Source of the DNA: an uncultured Clostridiaceae bacterium
Lineage (GTDB): Bacteria > Bacillota > Clostridia > TANB77 > CAG-508
Reading direction: 5' to 3'
Length of the DNA stretch: 35,306 nt
Assembly (NCBI GenBank): GCA_949902805.1
Contig: CATLDI010000010.1
Coordinates: forward strand, 1 to 35,306
The notes below the pieces were generated by a model, which did not search any database, was not told the DNA's origin, and worked only from the letters and a program-made list of their open reading frames with translations. A program made the translations under genes and the position numbers. Below are positions 7,620-16,141 of this stretch, piece by piece (position 1 is the first letter of the stretch; each line of letters opens with the position of its first letter).

Positions 7620-8039
7620 ATGGAAAGAAATAAGATTATTTTAGAATTATATTTTGTATATAAAATGAAACAAAAGCAAATAGCTGAAAAATTAAATATA
7701 TCTAAATATATTGTTTCAAGAGTATTAAGAAGTGATGGAAGATATAATGAAGAAAAGAAAACAAGAGTAAAAGAATCTGAAAAGAAGCATAGGGAAAAAA
7801 CTTCAAAATATATTACAGAAAAAAGGGCAAAAGAAAGAAACAATAATGAATATGAAGCACTTGAAAAACAACACATTCAAGCTTCATTAGAACTTTCAAA
7901 CATGAAAGGTTATATTAGTAATAAAGCATTTCGTGATTGGAATTCTTCTATATACAAATATGATAAAAAAACAAAATCTTATAAATTAAAGTCAAATATA
8001 GTGGCTACTAGTGATGTTCCCAAAAGTATTAAATGGTAA
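7620..8039 (+). CDS. Helix-turn-helix DNA-binding protein, element-associated
   Basis: A protein of 139 residues. ATG 7620 follows AGAGGGA, a better ribosome site than the in-frame ATG at 7605 has. Residues about 5-40 form a helix-turn-helix resembling transposase or SorC-type N-termini (KMKQKQIAEKLNISKYIVSR). The middle is a basic, coiled-coil-like stretch, and the C-terminus is a conserved-looking block (KGYISNKAFRDWNSSIYKYD). Such genes are common next to large serine recombinases in clostridial elements; it could be a directionality or copy-control factor. That role is inferred. Confidence 0.6.
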   Translation: MERNKIILELYFVYKMKQKQIAEKLNISKYIVSRVLRSDGRYNEEKKTRVKESEKKHREKTSKYITEKRAKERNNNEYEALEKQHIQASLELSNMKGYISNKAFRDWNSSIYKYDKKTKSYKLKSNIVATSDVPKSIKW

Positions 8040-8081
8040 TATAGAACAATAAATTATCATACATTTAACTAGGGTGGTAAT

Positions 8082-8240
8082 ATGGAAATCAATATAAATT
8101 TTTCAGAAGAAGAATGTATCCATAATTTAGCCTTTACAAGAGCGTTACTAATAAAGTGTAGCATAGAAAAATTAAACATAGATTATCATCAAAAAGAAAA
8201 ATTAAAAAAACAAATTTTAAAAGAGTTAAAAGAGACTTGA
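8082..8240 (+). CDS. 52-residue hydrophilic protein before the recombinase
   Basis: ATG 8082 follows AGGGTGG (8070-8076) and the frame closes with TGA at 8238-8240. The product is mainly charged and helical, with two cysteines (C12 and C27) and a basic C-terminal helix. It lies 49 bases before the recombinase start. Small proteins in this position sometimes act as recombination directionality factors, but nothing in the sequence proves that here. Confidence 0.5.
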   Translation: MEININFSEEECIHNLAFTRALLIKCSIEKLNIDYHQKEKLKKQILKELKET

Positions 8241-8289
8241 AAATCAATGTTCCCAGAGTTAGAATCACAAGCAAAAAGGAGATTTTTAA

Positions 8290-10039
8290 GTGAAGAAAAA
8301 AATTAGAATAGCAATATATTCAAGAAAATCTAAGTATACCGACAAAGGAGACTCAGTTGGAAATCAGATTGAAATTGCTTTAAAGTATATTAAAGAACAT
8401 TATCCTGATAGTGAATATGATGTAGAGATTGTAATATATGAAGATGATGGCTTTTCAGGAGGAAGTATAGATAGACCAAAATATAAAAAATTCCTAATTG
8501 AAGAGAAGATAAAACCATTTGATGTACTTATATGTTATCGTCTAGATAGAATTGGTAGAAATATAGCAGATTTTTCAAGTTTAATGGAAAAAATAACAGA
8601 GCTAGGAACAAGTTTTATTTCAATAAAAGAGCAGTTTGATACAAAAACGCCAATGGGTAGAGCAATGATGTATATAGCATCTGTATTTGCTCAATTAGAA
8701 AGAGAAGTTATAGCCGAAAGAATTAGAGACAATATGATAGAACTTGCAAAAACGGGACGATGGTTAGGTCGGACCGACACCATTAGGATTTGGCTCTGAA
8801 AGAATAGAATTTGTAGAAATATATGAACAAAATGAAGATAGTACTCTAGAAAAAAAGAAGAAAACAGCAAGTAAATTAGTAAGAATAGATAGTGAAATAG
8901 AAATAGTAGAGTTGATATTTAATAAATTCTGGGAATTGAAATCGCTAAATAAATTGGAAACTTATTTTCTGCAAAGCGAAATTTATACCAGAAATAAACT
9001 TGATTTTTCAGTAAGTACATTAAGAAGGATATTAACGAATCCAGTATATGCAGCAAACGATATAGATATAGTGGAATACTTTAAACAAAAAGGAGTAAAA
9101 ATCTATGTAGATGGTGATAGAGCAAATTTTGATGGAAAATATGGTTTGATGGGCTATGGAAAAAATTATGGTAAAAAAGAAAAAGAGGTTAAGGATTGGA
9201 TTGTTTCAGTAGGATTACATCCTGCTATTATAAAAGGCATAGATTGGGTTAGGACACAAGAATTATTAGAAAAAAATAAAGAAAAAAGATATCGAGCTGA
9301 TTGCAAACATGATTTTTTGTTCTCAGGAATATTAAAATGTTCAGAATGTGGATCATATATGAGACCTAAAGTATCAGAAGGCGAAAGATTTTATTACACA
9401 TGTGAACTAAAAGAAAAAAGTAGAGGAACAAGATGTCATGGAAAAAATATAGCAGGATTAGCATTAGATCAATCAGTAATTCAAAAATTACAACAGATAT
9501 TTGTACCAAATTCAGAAATATATAAAGAACTCGAAAAAATGTCTATTAGGAAGGATACAATAGATTCAAAAGATAGAGAAGAAGAACTAAAAAGAAAACT
9601 TAAAAAAAATCAAGAAGCAATTAAAAACTTAGTAGATAAATTAAAGTATATGGACATAGAGGTTGTTGATTTTATTAATAATGAACTAAAAAAATTAAAA
9701 CAAGAAAACGAAGAGATTCAAGAGAAATTATTAAAATTAGAAAAAAATCAAAATGTAGGAGAGTATGGAGAGAATAGTGAAGCAGAAAATGCAATGTTAG
9801 TTTTAGACATTATAAATAACTATTTTAAAACATTTGAATGTTTTGATTTAAAATCCAAAAGAGATATATTAAAACTTCTAATAGAAGATATGAGAGGAAA
9901 TGGCAAAAATATTGAAATTGATTTATTAAATACAAAAATTAGTGAAACAGACAAAAGGTTGCTTTCAAATCCATTGATAGAGGCAACTAATAAAAAAGAC
10001 TTAAATGTTGTCAGCAGAACAGGTAAGCAATTTCATTAA
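8290..10039 (+). pseudogene. Large serine recombinase, split by a one-base frameshift
   Basis: GTG 8290 follows AAGGAGA. The first frame encodes the resolvase domain with Y10, R12 and catalytic S14 (IYSRKS), GFSGGSIDRP, YRLDRIGRN, and FAQLEREVIAERI. It leaves the family pattern at GRWLG and stops at 8797-8799. Removing one base (the C at 8770) restores GRWLGGPTPLGFGSE and continues in the second frame to 10039. That part holds the recombinase domain, a zinc ribbon (CSECGSYMRP, then C and C near RGTRCHGK) and a C-terminal coiled coil. The repaired protein would be about 582 residues, normal for transposon and phage integrases of this type. As given it is probably inactive, unless the extra base is a sequencing or assembly error. 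It lies at the right edge of the element. Confidence 0.85.
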
Positions 10040-10389
10040 TAGTAACAATATTAGAAATATTAAATGGTTTCTTAAATACAGATAAAGAACTTATAAAAAT
10101 GGCAGAAACTTTTAAAGCAAACAAATTTCAAGTTCTAACTAGAATAATAATACCAGCCAACAAACACACATTTTTTAACTCACTAAAAGTAAACATTGGT
10201 CTTTCACTAGTAGGTGTAATAACAGGAGAATTCCTAGTTTCAAAGGCAGGATTGGGCTACCTAATAGTATATGGAGGTCAAGTATTCCAATTAGACTTAG
10301 TAATGACAGGAGTAATAATACTAGCAATAGTAGCAGCAGTAATGTATGGTTCAGTAGTATTATTAGAAAAGACTTTTAGTAGAAGGTAA
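10027..10389 (+). pseudogene. 3' remnant of an ABC transporter inner-membrane permease
   Basis: The frame is open from 10027 (after an in-frame TAA) to 10389. It encodes the C-terminal part of a permease of the SsuC/TauC/ThiX type: NGFLNTDKELIKMAETFKAN resembles the EAA loop that contacts the ATPase, and GEFLVSKAGLGYLIVYGGQV and a final membrane span follow. About 120 residues remain of a usual 250 or so, and the 5' half is not in the window. The recombinase gene ends inside its first codons, so the permease was most likely cut by insertion of the element. A matching periplasmic-type binding protein lies at 14958-15974. Confidence 0.75.
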
Positions 10390-10404
10390 TAATATATTTT
10401 AAAT

Positions 10405-10440
10405 AAAAAGGAACATTCACATTGAAGAATGCTCCTTTTT
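10405..10440 (+). terminator. Rho-independent terminator after the permease remnant
   Basis: AAAAAGGA (10405-10412) pairs with TCCTTTTT (10433-10440), extended inward by CATTC/GAATG with one bulge. The right arm itself supplies the T-tract. Confidence 0.8.
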
Positions 10441-10473
10441 ATAAAAATATTACAAAAAATATTACAAAAAATA

Positions 10474-10502
10474 TTGCAATTATTAACATAATATGATAAA
10501 AT
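10474..10502 (+). promoter_or_regulatory. Sigma-A-type promoter for hflK-hflC
   Basis: TTGCAA (10474-10479) and TAAAAT (10497-10502) are separated by 17 bases. It lies 106 bases upstream of hflK, just downstream of three 12-bp AAAAAATATTAC-like direct repeats (about 10443-10478). Confidence 0.5.
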
Positions 10503-10607
10503 ATAGCTCGTATATACCGAAAGGAGGATATATTAAAGAGAATATAAAATAATATTCCCTAAAAAGTAACTATTAACCAAGCATCTTAGAAAAAAGGAGA
10601 AAAGAAT

Positions 10608-11714
10608 ATGGCAGCAGTATTTGTAATTCTAATCATTGTACTAATTGCTTCAAGGACTGTATTTTCAGTTCTAATAGGTGAGACGCGGAAGAAAAAATTA
10701 AGTTATGATGAAAGAAAAAACTATGAAGACGAATATGACAGATATGAACGTGACAGATTTGCGACAAAAAGTAGTGAAATGGAGGAAAAAGAAAAGATAT
10801 TTCATAGTATCAACAAAATTATTTCTATTGTAATATGTGTTCTTATACTGGTAACTACAATTGCTTCTTCGATATATGTAATTGGAGAGCAAAACTTGGC
10901 TATTGTTACAACATTTGGCAAGGCTGAAGCCGTTTCTGGAACAGGAATGCATTTTAAAATTCCATTTATTCAGAAAGTAAAGAAATTTGACAGTACTATT
11001 CAGGGGTTTGCAATTGGCTATCAGGAAGAAGATAATGAGACCCAAGAAAATGACAGTTTAATGATAACTACTGACTTCAACTTTGTTAATGTTGATTTCT
11101 ATGTAGAGTATAGAATTAACGATGCTATCATGTATGAATATGGGTCTTCAGATCCAGTAGAAATACTGAAAAACATTGCACAGGCCTCTATTAGAAATAC
11201 AATAGGATCATACAACGTAGATGATGTCCTTACAACTGGCAAAAGTGAAATTCAGGCTGTTATAAAAGAAGATATTATGAAAGAGCTTGAAAACCGGCAG
11301 ACTGGATTAATGTTAGTAAATGTTACTATACAGGATGCCGAACCGCCAACAACAGCAGTTTCACAAGCTTTCAAAAGCGTCGAAAATGCTAAACAGCAGG
11401 CAGATACAAACCGAAATAATGCAGAACAGTATCGAAATGAGCAGATACCAAAAGCAAATGCAGAAGCAGATGCAATTATTCAGGAAGCTAACGCTACAAA
11501 GCAAGAGCGAATTGATGAAGCAAATGGTGAAGTAGCACTTTTCAATGCTATGTATGAGGAGTATAAAAAGGATCCTAATACTTCTAAAATGAGAATGTAC
11601 TATGAAGCAATGGAAGAACTGATGCCTAATTTACAGATTATAGTAAATGGTACAGATTCTGAAATTAAACCTATTATCGTGCAGCAGGAAACAACAAAAC
11701 AGGAGGAAAAATAA
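10608..11714 (+). CDS. hflK: HflK, FtsH protease regulator (SPFH family)
   Basis: A protein of 368 residues with an AAAAGGAGAA site before ATG 10608. It has two hydrophobic spans (about 2-20 and 68-92), with a charged Tyr/Asp/Glu/Arg-rich segment between, then an SPFH/prohibitin domain (about 95-260). The HflK signature follows: a QDAEPPTTAVSQAF block, ENAKQQAD and EQIPKANAEADAIIQEA. HflK and HflC assemble into a large cage around the membrane protease FtsH and modulate it. The first span and linker make it a little unusual at the N-terminus. hflC follows after one base. CAG is used far more for Gln than in neighbouring genes, which use mainly CAA. Confidence 0.88.
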   Translation: MAAVFVILIIVLIASRTVFSVLIGETRKKKLSYDERKNYEDEYDRYERDRFATKSSEMEEKEKIFHSINKIISIVICVLILVTTIASSIYVIGEQNLAIVTTFGKAEAVSGTGMHFKIPFIQKVKKFDSTIQGFAIGYQEEDNETQENDSLMITTDFNFVNVDFYVEYRINDAIMYEYGSSDPVEILKNIAQASIRNTIGSYNVDDVLTTGKSEIQAVIKEDIMKELENRQTGLMLVNVTIQDAEPPTTAVSQAFKSVENAKQQADTNRNNAEQYRNEQIPKANAEADAIIQEANATKQERIDEANGEVALFNAMYEEYKKDPNTSKMRMYYEAMEELMPNLQIIVNGTDSEIKPIIVQQETTKQEEK

Positions 11715-11715
11715 G

Positions 11716-12630
11716 ATGAAGATAAAGGGAAAAATAGTAGCAGTTGTATTAAGTTTACTTTTTGTTATATTGTTTTTTAGTAGCACATACACTTTGAAGG
11801 AAAATGAGTATGGACTCATAAAGGAATTTGGGAAGGTTGTTGAAACCAATGCAGAACCAGGTCTATGCTTAAAAAAGCCTTTTATACAAAGTGTAATGAA
11901 ATTACCAAAAGAAGAGCAGCTGTATGACTTGGCATCTTCTGATGTAATAACATCAGATAAGAAATCTATGATTGCAGATTGCTATGTTGTATGGCAAATT
12001 TCAGATCCACTGAAGTACTATCAAACACTGAAATCTACGTCGAATGCAGAAAGCAGAATAGACATTTTAGTCTATAATGCAATGAAAAATGTAATTTCTG
12101 CTACAACCCAGGATGAGGTCATTCAGGGGAAGGATGGTACGCTTTCTGTTAAGATAATGGAAAATTTAAGTGGAAACTCTGTAGAACAGTATGGAATTTC
12201 TATCAATTTGGTGGAGATGAAGCTCTTAGATTTGCCATCTGACAATAAAGATGCTGTATACAACCGCATGATATCTGAAAGAAACAAAATAGCAGCACAG
12301 TACACAGCAGAAGGTGAGTCAGAAGCACAGCAGATTCGCAATGACGTAGACTATCAGGTAAGAGTAATACTTTCAAATGCCGAAAAAGAGTCAAAGTCCA
12401 TAATTGCAGAAGGTGAAGCAGAGTATATGAAAATTATACAGGATGCATATAATTCGACAGAGAGAAAAGACTTTTATCAGTTCTTGCGAGGCTTAGATGC
12501 TACAAAAGCATCATTGTCAGAAGGAACAATGGTAATAATTGATGATGACTATAAGATTATAGATAACTTGAAGTTATCAGATGGACCTTCAACTGCTTAT
12601 ATTGCTCCAACAGAAGATGCAGAAGAATAA
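11716..12630 (+). CDS. hflC: HflC, FtsH protease regulator (SPFH family)
   Basis: A protein of 304 residues. ATG 11716 is one base after the hflK stop and six or so bases after AGGAGG, so it is preferred to upstream in-frame starts. One N-terminal membrane span (about 5-25), an SPFH domain (about 26-200), then the HflC pattern ISERNKIAAQYTAEGESEAQQI and a C-terminal FYQFLRGLDA block. It forms a hetero-oligomer with HflK. The operon ends at a strong bidirectional terminator. Like hflK it uses CAG freely. Confidence 0.88.
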   Translation: MKIKGKIVAVVLSLLFVILFFSSTYTLKENEYGLIKEFGKVVETNAEPGLCLKKPFIQSVMKLPKEEQLYDLASSDVITSDKKSMIADCYVVWQISDPLKYYQTLKSTSNAESRIDILVYNAMKNVISATTQDEVIQGKDGTLSVKIMENLSGNSVEQYGISINLVEMKLLDLPSDNKDAVYNRMISERNKIAAQYTAEGESEAQQIRNDVDYQVRVILSNAEKESKSIIAEGEAEYMKIIQDAYNSTERKDFYQFLRGLDATKASLSEGTMVIIDDDYKIIDNLKLSDGPSTAYIAPTEDAEE

Positions 12631-12636
12631 AAAACA

Positions 12637-12672
12637 AAAGGAACCCACAAAGTTGTGGGTTCCTTTCTTGTG
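12637..12672. terminator. Bidirectional terminator between convergent hflC and aminopeptidase genes
   Basis: A perfect 14-bp stem (12637-12650 with 12653-12666) has T-rich sequence on both sides: TTTCTTG on the plus strand and TTTTGTTTTTTATTC on the minus strand. It serves both converging genes. Confidence 0.9.
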
Positions 12673-12690
12673 ATATAGGAAAAGTCAATT

Positions 12691-12740
12691 TGTAGGGGTG
12701 ATTTTAATCGCTTGAGTGTCGAAGCCACTTTTATTCAACA
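12691..12740. repeat. Degenerate TGTAGGGG-type repeat remnant
   Basis: TGTAGGGGTGATTTTAATCG followed by a GAAGCCACTTTTATTCA segment, similar to the repeat at 18353 and, at its right part, to that at 22003-22107. It lies just after the terminator and before the end of the minus-strand gene. Confidence 0.5.
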
Positions 12741-14567
12741 TTACATTCCTTCAATATTAAGTTCCTCTGTTCCCTCAAGAACAAATTTACCATCCTTAAT
12801 AATAGTAACTTCACTATTACCAATAGCTACAATATCGCCTAACTCATAATATGGAATTGTAACATCTGTATGGCATCCAAAGTATGAATCTTCATCTCTT
12901 TTAATAGAAACTTCATTATCCTTAGCCACTACTTCTTTACCATCAGGGTTAAATACCTTTGTTTCTTCATCCATAGAATAACAAGTATCACCAAAAGCAA
13001 AATGTGGTCCAGTTTTTTCAGCTATAAGAATATCAAGCTTATCATTAATTTGGTACTTATTACCCATTACATAAGCAGTAGTATTTGTACCAATAGCAAA
13101 TTCACCCATAGGTAGGGTTTTATGGTCATAAAGTAAATGCTCATTAATATATTCAGAATTTTCCTTTTCAGTAGAATAGTTCTTACAACTATACTCTTTA
13201 ATGAAGCCATCCTCAATTACTAAGCATAAGTCAATAAACTTCCAACCATTAAGGTAAATTTCAGAAACATGAAGAGTTCCATTTGTACCTTTAAGAACAG
13301 GAGAAGTGAAAACTTCGCCAACAGGAACATTTACATCTGCTGTACAATTTTCAAACTTTGTTTGGGTATTAGCGTCACTAAGTTTTGCAAGTGAAACTAC
13401 TAAATCAGTTTTGTTGCCATTTCTACCTGTAACATGAACCGTATCAGACTTATCAAGAACATCAATAATCTTTTGATGTATATTCTCATATTTCTCATTA
13501 TCAAGAGTATTAATCTTTATTGTGTCATCAAATATACTTTCAAAGTCTTTGCCAATTTCAGGGCAAGGATAAGAAATAATTGTAAAAGAAGTATCCTTTC
13601 TAATATGATTCATGTATAAAACAGAATACTTTGTATCAAAAGAACTATTTAATCCAGCAAGTTTACTATCTTTCTCAAAAATTTCAAAGCCATTTTCTGG
13701 AACAAATCTATTTTCACCAAATGTTTCAATAAAAATAGGGCCAGCATATTTTTCAAAAGTATCACTGTTTTCTTTCAAAGCTGTTTCAAAGCAAGAAAGG
13801 TAATTATTCATATATTCTTCAGAAAGGTAGAAATTATAATCATATCTAAAGTTATAATCAATTTGTTTATCAAACTTAGTATTATCATATAACCTAAGTA
13901 TAACATCCAATTTTCCCTCTAATAGCTCACACAACTTTTTAGCAACTTTCTCAAAGCCCATAGGGTAGAATAAACAAACATAGGTCTTCTTAGAAATATC
14001 TACTCCACCTTTACCAAGTTTTTCTAAACCTCTTAAGAAAGAATTAGCGGTACACTTCGCAATAGATGTTATTTTATCTTCACTTACTTTATTAAAATAA
14101 TCAACAATTTGCATATGATTTTTAGTTACTTTATCTCCATAATAGTATAAATAATTGTAAGAATTTAAATCTGAAGTCATTACCACATTTCTAGTTAAAT
14201 TATCTACAACAGTATTTTTTTTAATTATACTATTGACATTAATAGAAACGTCTTTACATCTTTCCAAAGTAATAACTCTTAAATCATCAATACTTTTAGC
14301 ATCTAATAAATGTTGCAAGAATTCTAATATTTTAGTACATTTGCTATCTTTTAAACAAAAATGAGAGTAAAACTTTAAAACATAATAAGCTAAAAAAGAA
14401 CAAAACTTATTATCTTCAGAATCTTTTAAACTAAGAAGTGGGTTAGAATAAAAGCTTTCCATTTTAGCTTGATTATCCTGCAAACCTTCTAAAGATAAGT
14501 TTGAAAGGTCTGTACTGTAAATTGTTTCATAAAAGTTTTGTACTTCCTTAATAAAGTTAGTAATCAT
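12741..14567 (-). CDS. M29-family metallo-aminopeptidase (AmpS/PepS-like)
   Basis: A protein of 608 residues. The start at 14567 is preferred because AGGAGG lies 8 bases upstream; the ATG six bases earlier is too close. The C-terminal half carries the M29 aminopeptidase pattern: NVPVGEVFTSPVLKGTNG with the first metal-binding Glu, a LPMGEFAIGTNT block with the second Glu, EKTGPHFAFGD with a His, and HTDVTIPY with a His/Asp pair. The enzyme removes N-terminal residues from peptides using two metal ions in the cytosol. The family usually has about 370-410 residues; here an extra approximately 200-residue N-terminal region is present, with no known domain seen. It is transcribed alone against its neighbours. 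Confidence 0.8.
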   Translation of the reverse strand: MITNFIKEVQNFYETIYSTDLSNLSLEGLQDNQAKMESFYSNPLLSLKDSEDNKFCSFLAYYVLKFYSHFCLKDSKCTKILEFLQHLLDAKSIDDLRVITLERCKDVSINVNSIIKKNTVVDNLTRNVVMTSDLNSYNYLYYYGDKVTKNHMQIVDYFNKVSEDKITSIAKCTANSFLRGLEKLGKGGVDISKKTYVCLFYPMGFEKVAKKLCELLEGKLDVILRLYDNTKFDKQIDYNFRYDYNFYLSEEYMNNYLSCFETALKENSDTFEKYAGPIFIETFGENRFVPENGFEIFEKDSKLAGLNSSFDTKYSVLYMNHIRKDTSFTIISYPCPEIGKDFESIFDDTIKINTLDNEKYENIHQKIIDVLDKSDTVHVTGRNGNKTDLVVSLAKLSDANTQTKFENCTADVNVPVGEVFTSPVLKGTNGTLHVSEIYLNGWKFIDLCLVIEDGFIKEYSCKNYSTEKENSEYINEHLLYDHKTLPMGEFAIGTNTTAYVMGNKYQINDKLDILIAEKTGPHFAFGDTCYSMDEETKVFNPDGKEVVAKDNEVSIKRDEDSYFGCHTDVTIPYYELGDIVAIGNSEVTIIKDGKFVLEGTEELNIEGM

Positions 14568-14607
14568 AAACATATCCTCCTATAATAAAATTATATTGTT
14601 AGAAAGT

Positions 14608-14636
14608 AATATAACATAAAATATAGCAAAATGCAA
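14608..14636 (-). promoter_or_regulatory. Promoter of the M29 aminopeptidase gene
   Basis: On the minus strand, TTGCAT (14631-14636) and TATATT (14608-14613) are separated by 17 bases, about 40 bases upstream of the start codon. Confidence 0.5.
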
Positions 14637-14701
14637 TGAAACTATGTAAAATTTGTATTTATAGTATTAGAATATGGTCATTGTTTGCAAGAAAAATAGA
14701 C

Positions 14702-14829
14702 TTGTAGGGGTCGTAGCCCTCGGCGACCCGCTCTTCGAAGAAAATTATCTAAAAATTATATATTCAATATTGTTAAAAATGAAGGTGGCCTGACGCCACC
14801 AGGTTGCCAAAGGCTGCGACCCTCTACAA
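14702..14829. repeat. TGTAG-ended inverted-repeat element with inner hairpin
   Basis: TTGTAGGGGTCGTAGCC (14702-14718) and its inverted counterpart ending CTCTACAA (14812-14829) bound about 128 bp. An inner hairpin GGTGGC/GCCACC lies at 14784-14800. The ends match those of other TGTAGGGG elements in the window, while the interior differs. No coding frame. It resembles a small non-autonomous repeat or palindromic unit. Confidence 0.75.
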
Positions 14830-14883
14830 TATAAAAAACATTTTAAAATACTAAATAAAAATAAATTACAACATTAGGTGACC

Positions 14884-14912
14884 TTTACAAACAAAAATGA
14901 ATACAATATATA
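14884..14912 (+). promoter_or_regulatory. Probable promoter of the binding-protein gene
   Basis: TTTACA (14884-14889) and TATATA (14907-14912) with a 17-base spacer, 46 bases before the GTG start. Confidence 0.4.
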
Positions 14913-14957
14913 AGAATGCAAAAAGCATAAAAACAAAAATGAAAGGGGAATACAAAA

Positions 14958-15974
14958 GTGAAAAAATACTTAATTGCAGGAATTATTATTGTACTTATAA
15001 TAATAGTAGCGGCAACCACTATTTATTTTGTTACAAAAGATAATACAGAAGAAACAGCTACATTAAAGAAAATTAGCGTAAACGAAGTTACAAGGTCAGT
15101 ATTCTATGCACCACAATATGTAGCAATAGCAAATGGATACATGGCAGAAGAAGGCTTAGAAATAGAACTTACAACAGGTCAAGGTGCAGACAAAGTTATG
15201 ACAGCAGTACTAGCAGGTCAAAGTGACATAGGTTTTGCAGGGCCAGAAGCGGCAATATACGTATATAATGAAGGAAAAGAAGATTACTGCCAAGTTTTTG
15301 CTCAACTAACACAAAAAGATGGTTCATTCCTAGTAGCAAGGGAAAATACTGATAACTTTAGTTGGCAAGACTTAAAAGGAAAAACAGTAATACCAGGAAG
15401 AAAAGGTGGAGTTCCATACATGACATTTGAATATGTATTAAAACAAAATGGAATAGACCCACAAAAAGACTTAATATTAGATGACAGCATAAAATTTGAC
15501 CTAATGGCAGGAGCATTCTCAGGAGGAACAGCAGACTATGTAACACTATTCGAGCCAACAGCAACAATGACAGAAAATGCAGGAAAAGGTTATGTAGTGG
15601 CCTCAGTAGGAGAAGCCTCAGGAGAAATACCATACACAGCATATTTTGCCAAAAAAAGCTATATAGAAGCAAACAGTGATACAATACAAAAATTCACAAA
15701 TGCAATATATAAAGGTCAAAAGTTCGTAGAAGAACACACTATGAAAGAAGTTGCAGAAGCAATAAAAGACTTCTTCCCAGACACAGATGTAGAGCTACTA
15801 GCAACAGTATTACAAAGCTATAAAGACATAGACGCATGGAAAACAGTACCAACAATGAAAGAAGAGTCATTTGAACTATTACAAAAAGTAATGCAAGAAG
15901 CAGGAGAATTAAGCCAAAAAGCACCATTTGATAAAATAGTAAATAATTCTTATGCAGAAAAAGTAAGTAAATAA
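14958..15974 (+). CDS. NMT1/THI5-like ABC transporter substrate-binding protein, membrane-anchored
   Basis: A protein of 338 residues. GTG 14958 follows AAAGGGGA at good spacing. After an N-terminal membrane span (about residues 4-25) comes the SsuA/TauA/ThiY-type fold: VFYAPQYVAIANGYMAEEGL, GQGADKVMTAVLAGQSDIGF, LKGKTVIPGRKGG, and FEPTA. The binding protein would catch a small organic solute (sulfonate, pyrimidine precursor or similar) outside the cell; the ligand cannot be named. There is no lipobox Cys, so it appears held by its N-terminal helix rather than by lipid. The C-terminal part of a matching permease is at 10027-10389; no ATPase gene is seen, so the transporter may be incomplete. 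Confidence 0.85.
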   Translation: MKKYLIAGIIIVLIIIVAATTIYFVTKDNTEETATLKKISVNEVTRSVFYAPQYVAIANGYMAEEGLEIELTTGQGADKVMTAVLAGQSDIGFAGPEAAIYVYNEGKEDYCQVFAQLTQKDGSFLVARENTDNFSWQDLKGKTVIPGRKGGVPYMTFEYVLKQNGIDPQKDLILDDSIKFDLMAGAFSGGTADYVTLFEPTATMTENAGKGYVVASVGEASGEIPYTAYFAKKSYIEANSDTIQKFTNAIYKGQKFVEEHTMKEVAEAIKDFFPDTDVELLATVLQSYKDIDAWKTVPTMKEESFELLQKVMQEAGELSQKAPFDKIVNNSYAEKVSK

Positions 15975-16018
15975 AAAAAGATGTAAAATTTGCTTTTGCA
16001 AATTTTACATCTTTTTTT
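15973..16018 (+). terminator. Very strong terminator after the binding-protein gene
   Basis: A stem of about 21 bp (15973-15993 with 15998-16018) with a TTTT loop ends in a run of seven T. It begins within the stop codon of the binding-protein gene. Confidence 0.92.
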
Positions 16019-16022
16019 AGTG

Positions 16023-16045
16023 TTGGTATTGACAAATAATACCAA
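16023..16045. promoter_or_regulatory. Operator-like dyad over the rpsU -35 box
   Basis: TTGGTATT (16023-16030) and AATACCAA (16038-16045) are perfect inverted copies with a 7-base spacer. The -35 hexamer TTGACA lies across the left arm and spacer, so a dimeric protein bound here would block the promoter. Confidence 0.6.
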
Positions 16046-16058
16046 TATAATATATAAT
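16029..16058 (+). promoter_or_regulatory. Promoter of rpsU
   Basis: Perfect TTGACA (16029-16034) and TATAAT (16053-16058) with an 18-base spacer; a second TATAAT overlaps at 16046-16051 but the spacing is too short. The leader has a hairpin CGTGTAC/GTACACG at 16065-16088. Confidence 0.75.
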
Positions 16059-16064
16059 ACAAAA

Positions 16065-16088
16065 CGTGTACAAGAGTTAAGGTACACG
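16065..16088 (+). promoter_or_regulatory. Leader hairpin upstream of rpsU
   Basis: CGTGTAC (16065-16071) pairs perfectly with GTACACG (16082-16088) in the untranslated leader of the S21 gene, close to the predicted transcription start. It may be a target for S21 or stabilise the mRNA; no known leader class was recognised. Confidence 0.45.
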
Positions 16089-16141
16089 CAAATAAATCCC
16101 ACACGAATAAAAGTGTTAATACTGGAAGGAGGGGAACATTA

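Noticed and set aside
10443..10478. Three AAAAAATATTAC-like direct repeats, considered as CRISPR or iterons
   Set aside because: Too short, without spacers, and AT-rich; best seen as simple sequence upstream of a promoter.
10520..10560. Ribosome-site-like AAAGGAGGA in the hflK leader
   Set aside because: No ATG, GTG or TTG with an open frame follows at usual distance.
11320..11535. Gln/Met-rich open frame inside hflK
   Set aside because: Out-of-frame shadow of the Ala/Glu/Gln-rich HflK C-terminal region.
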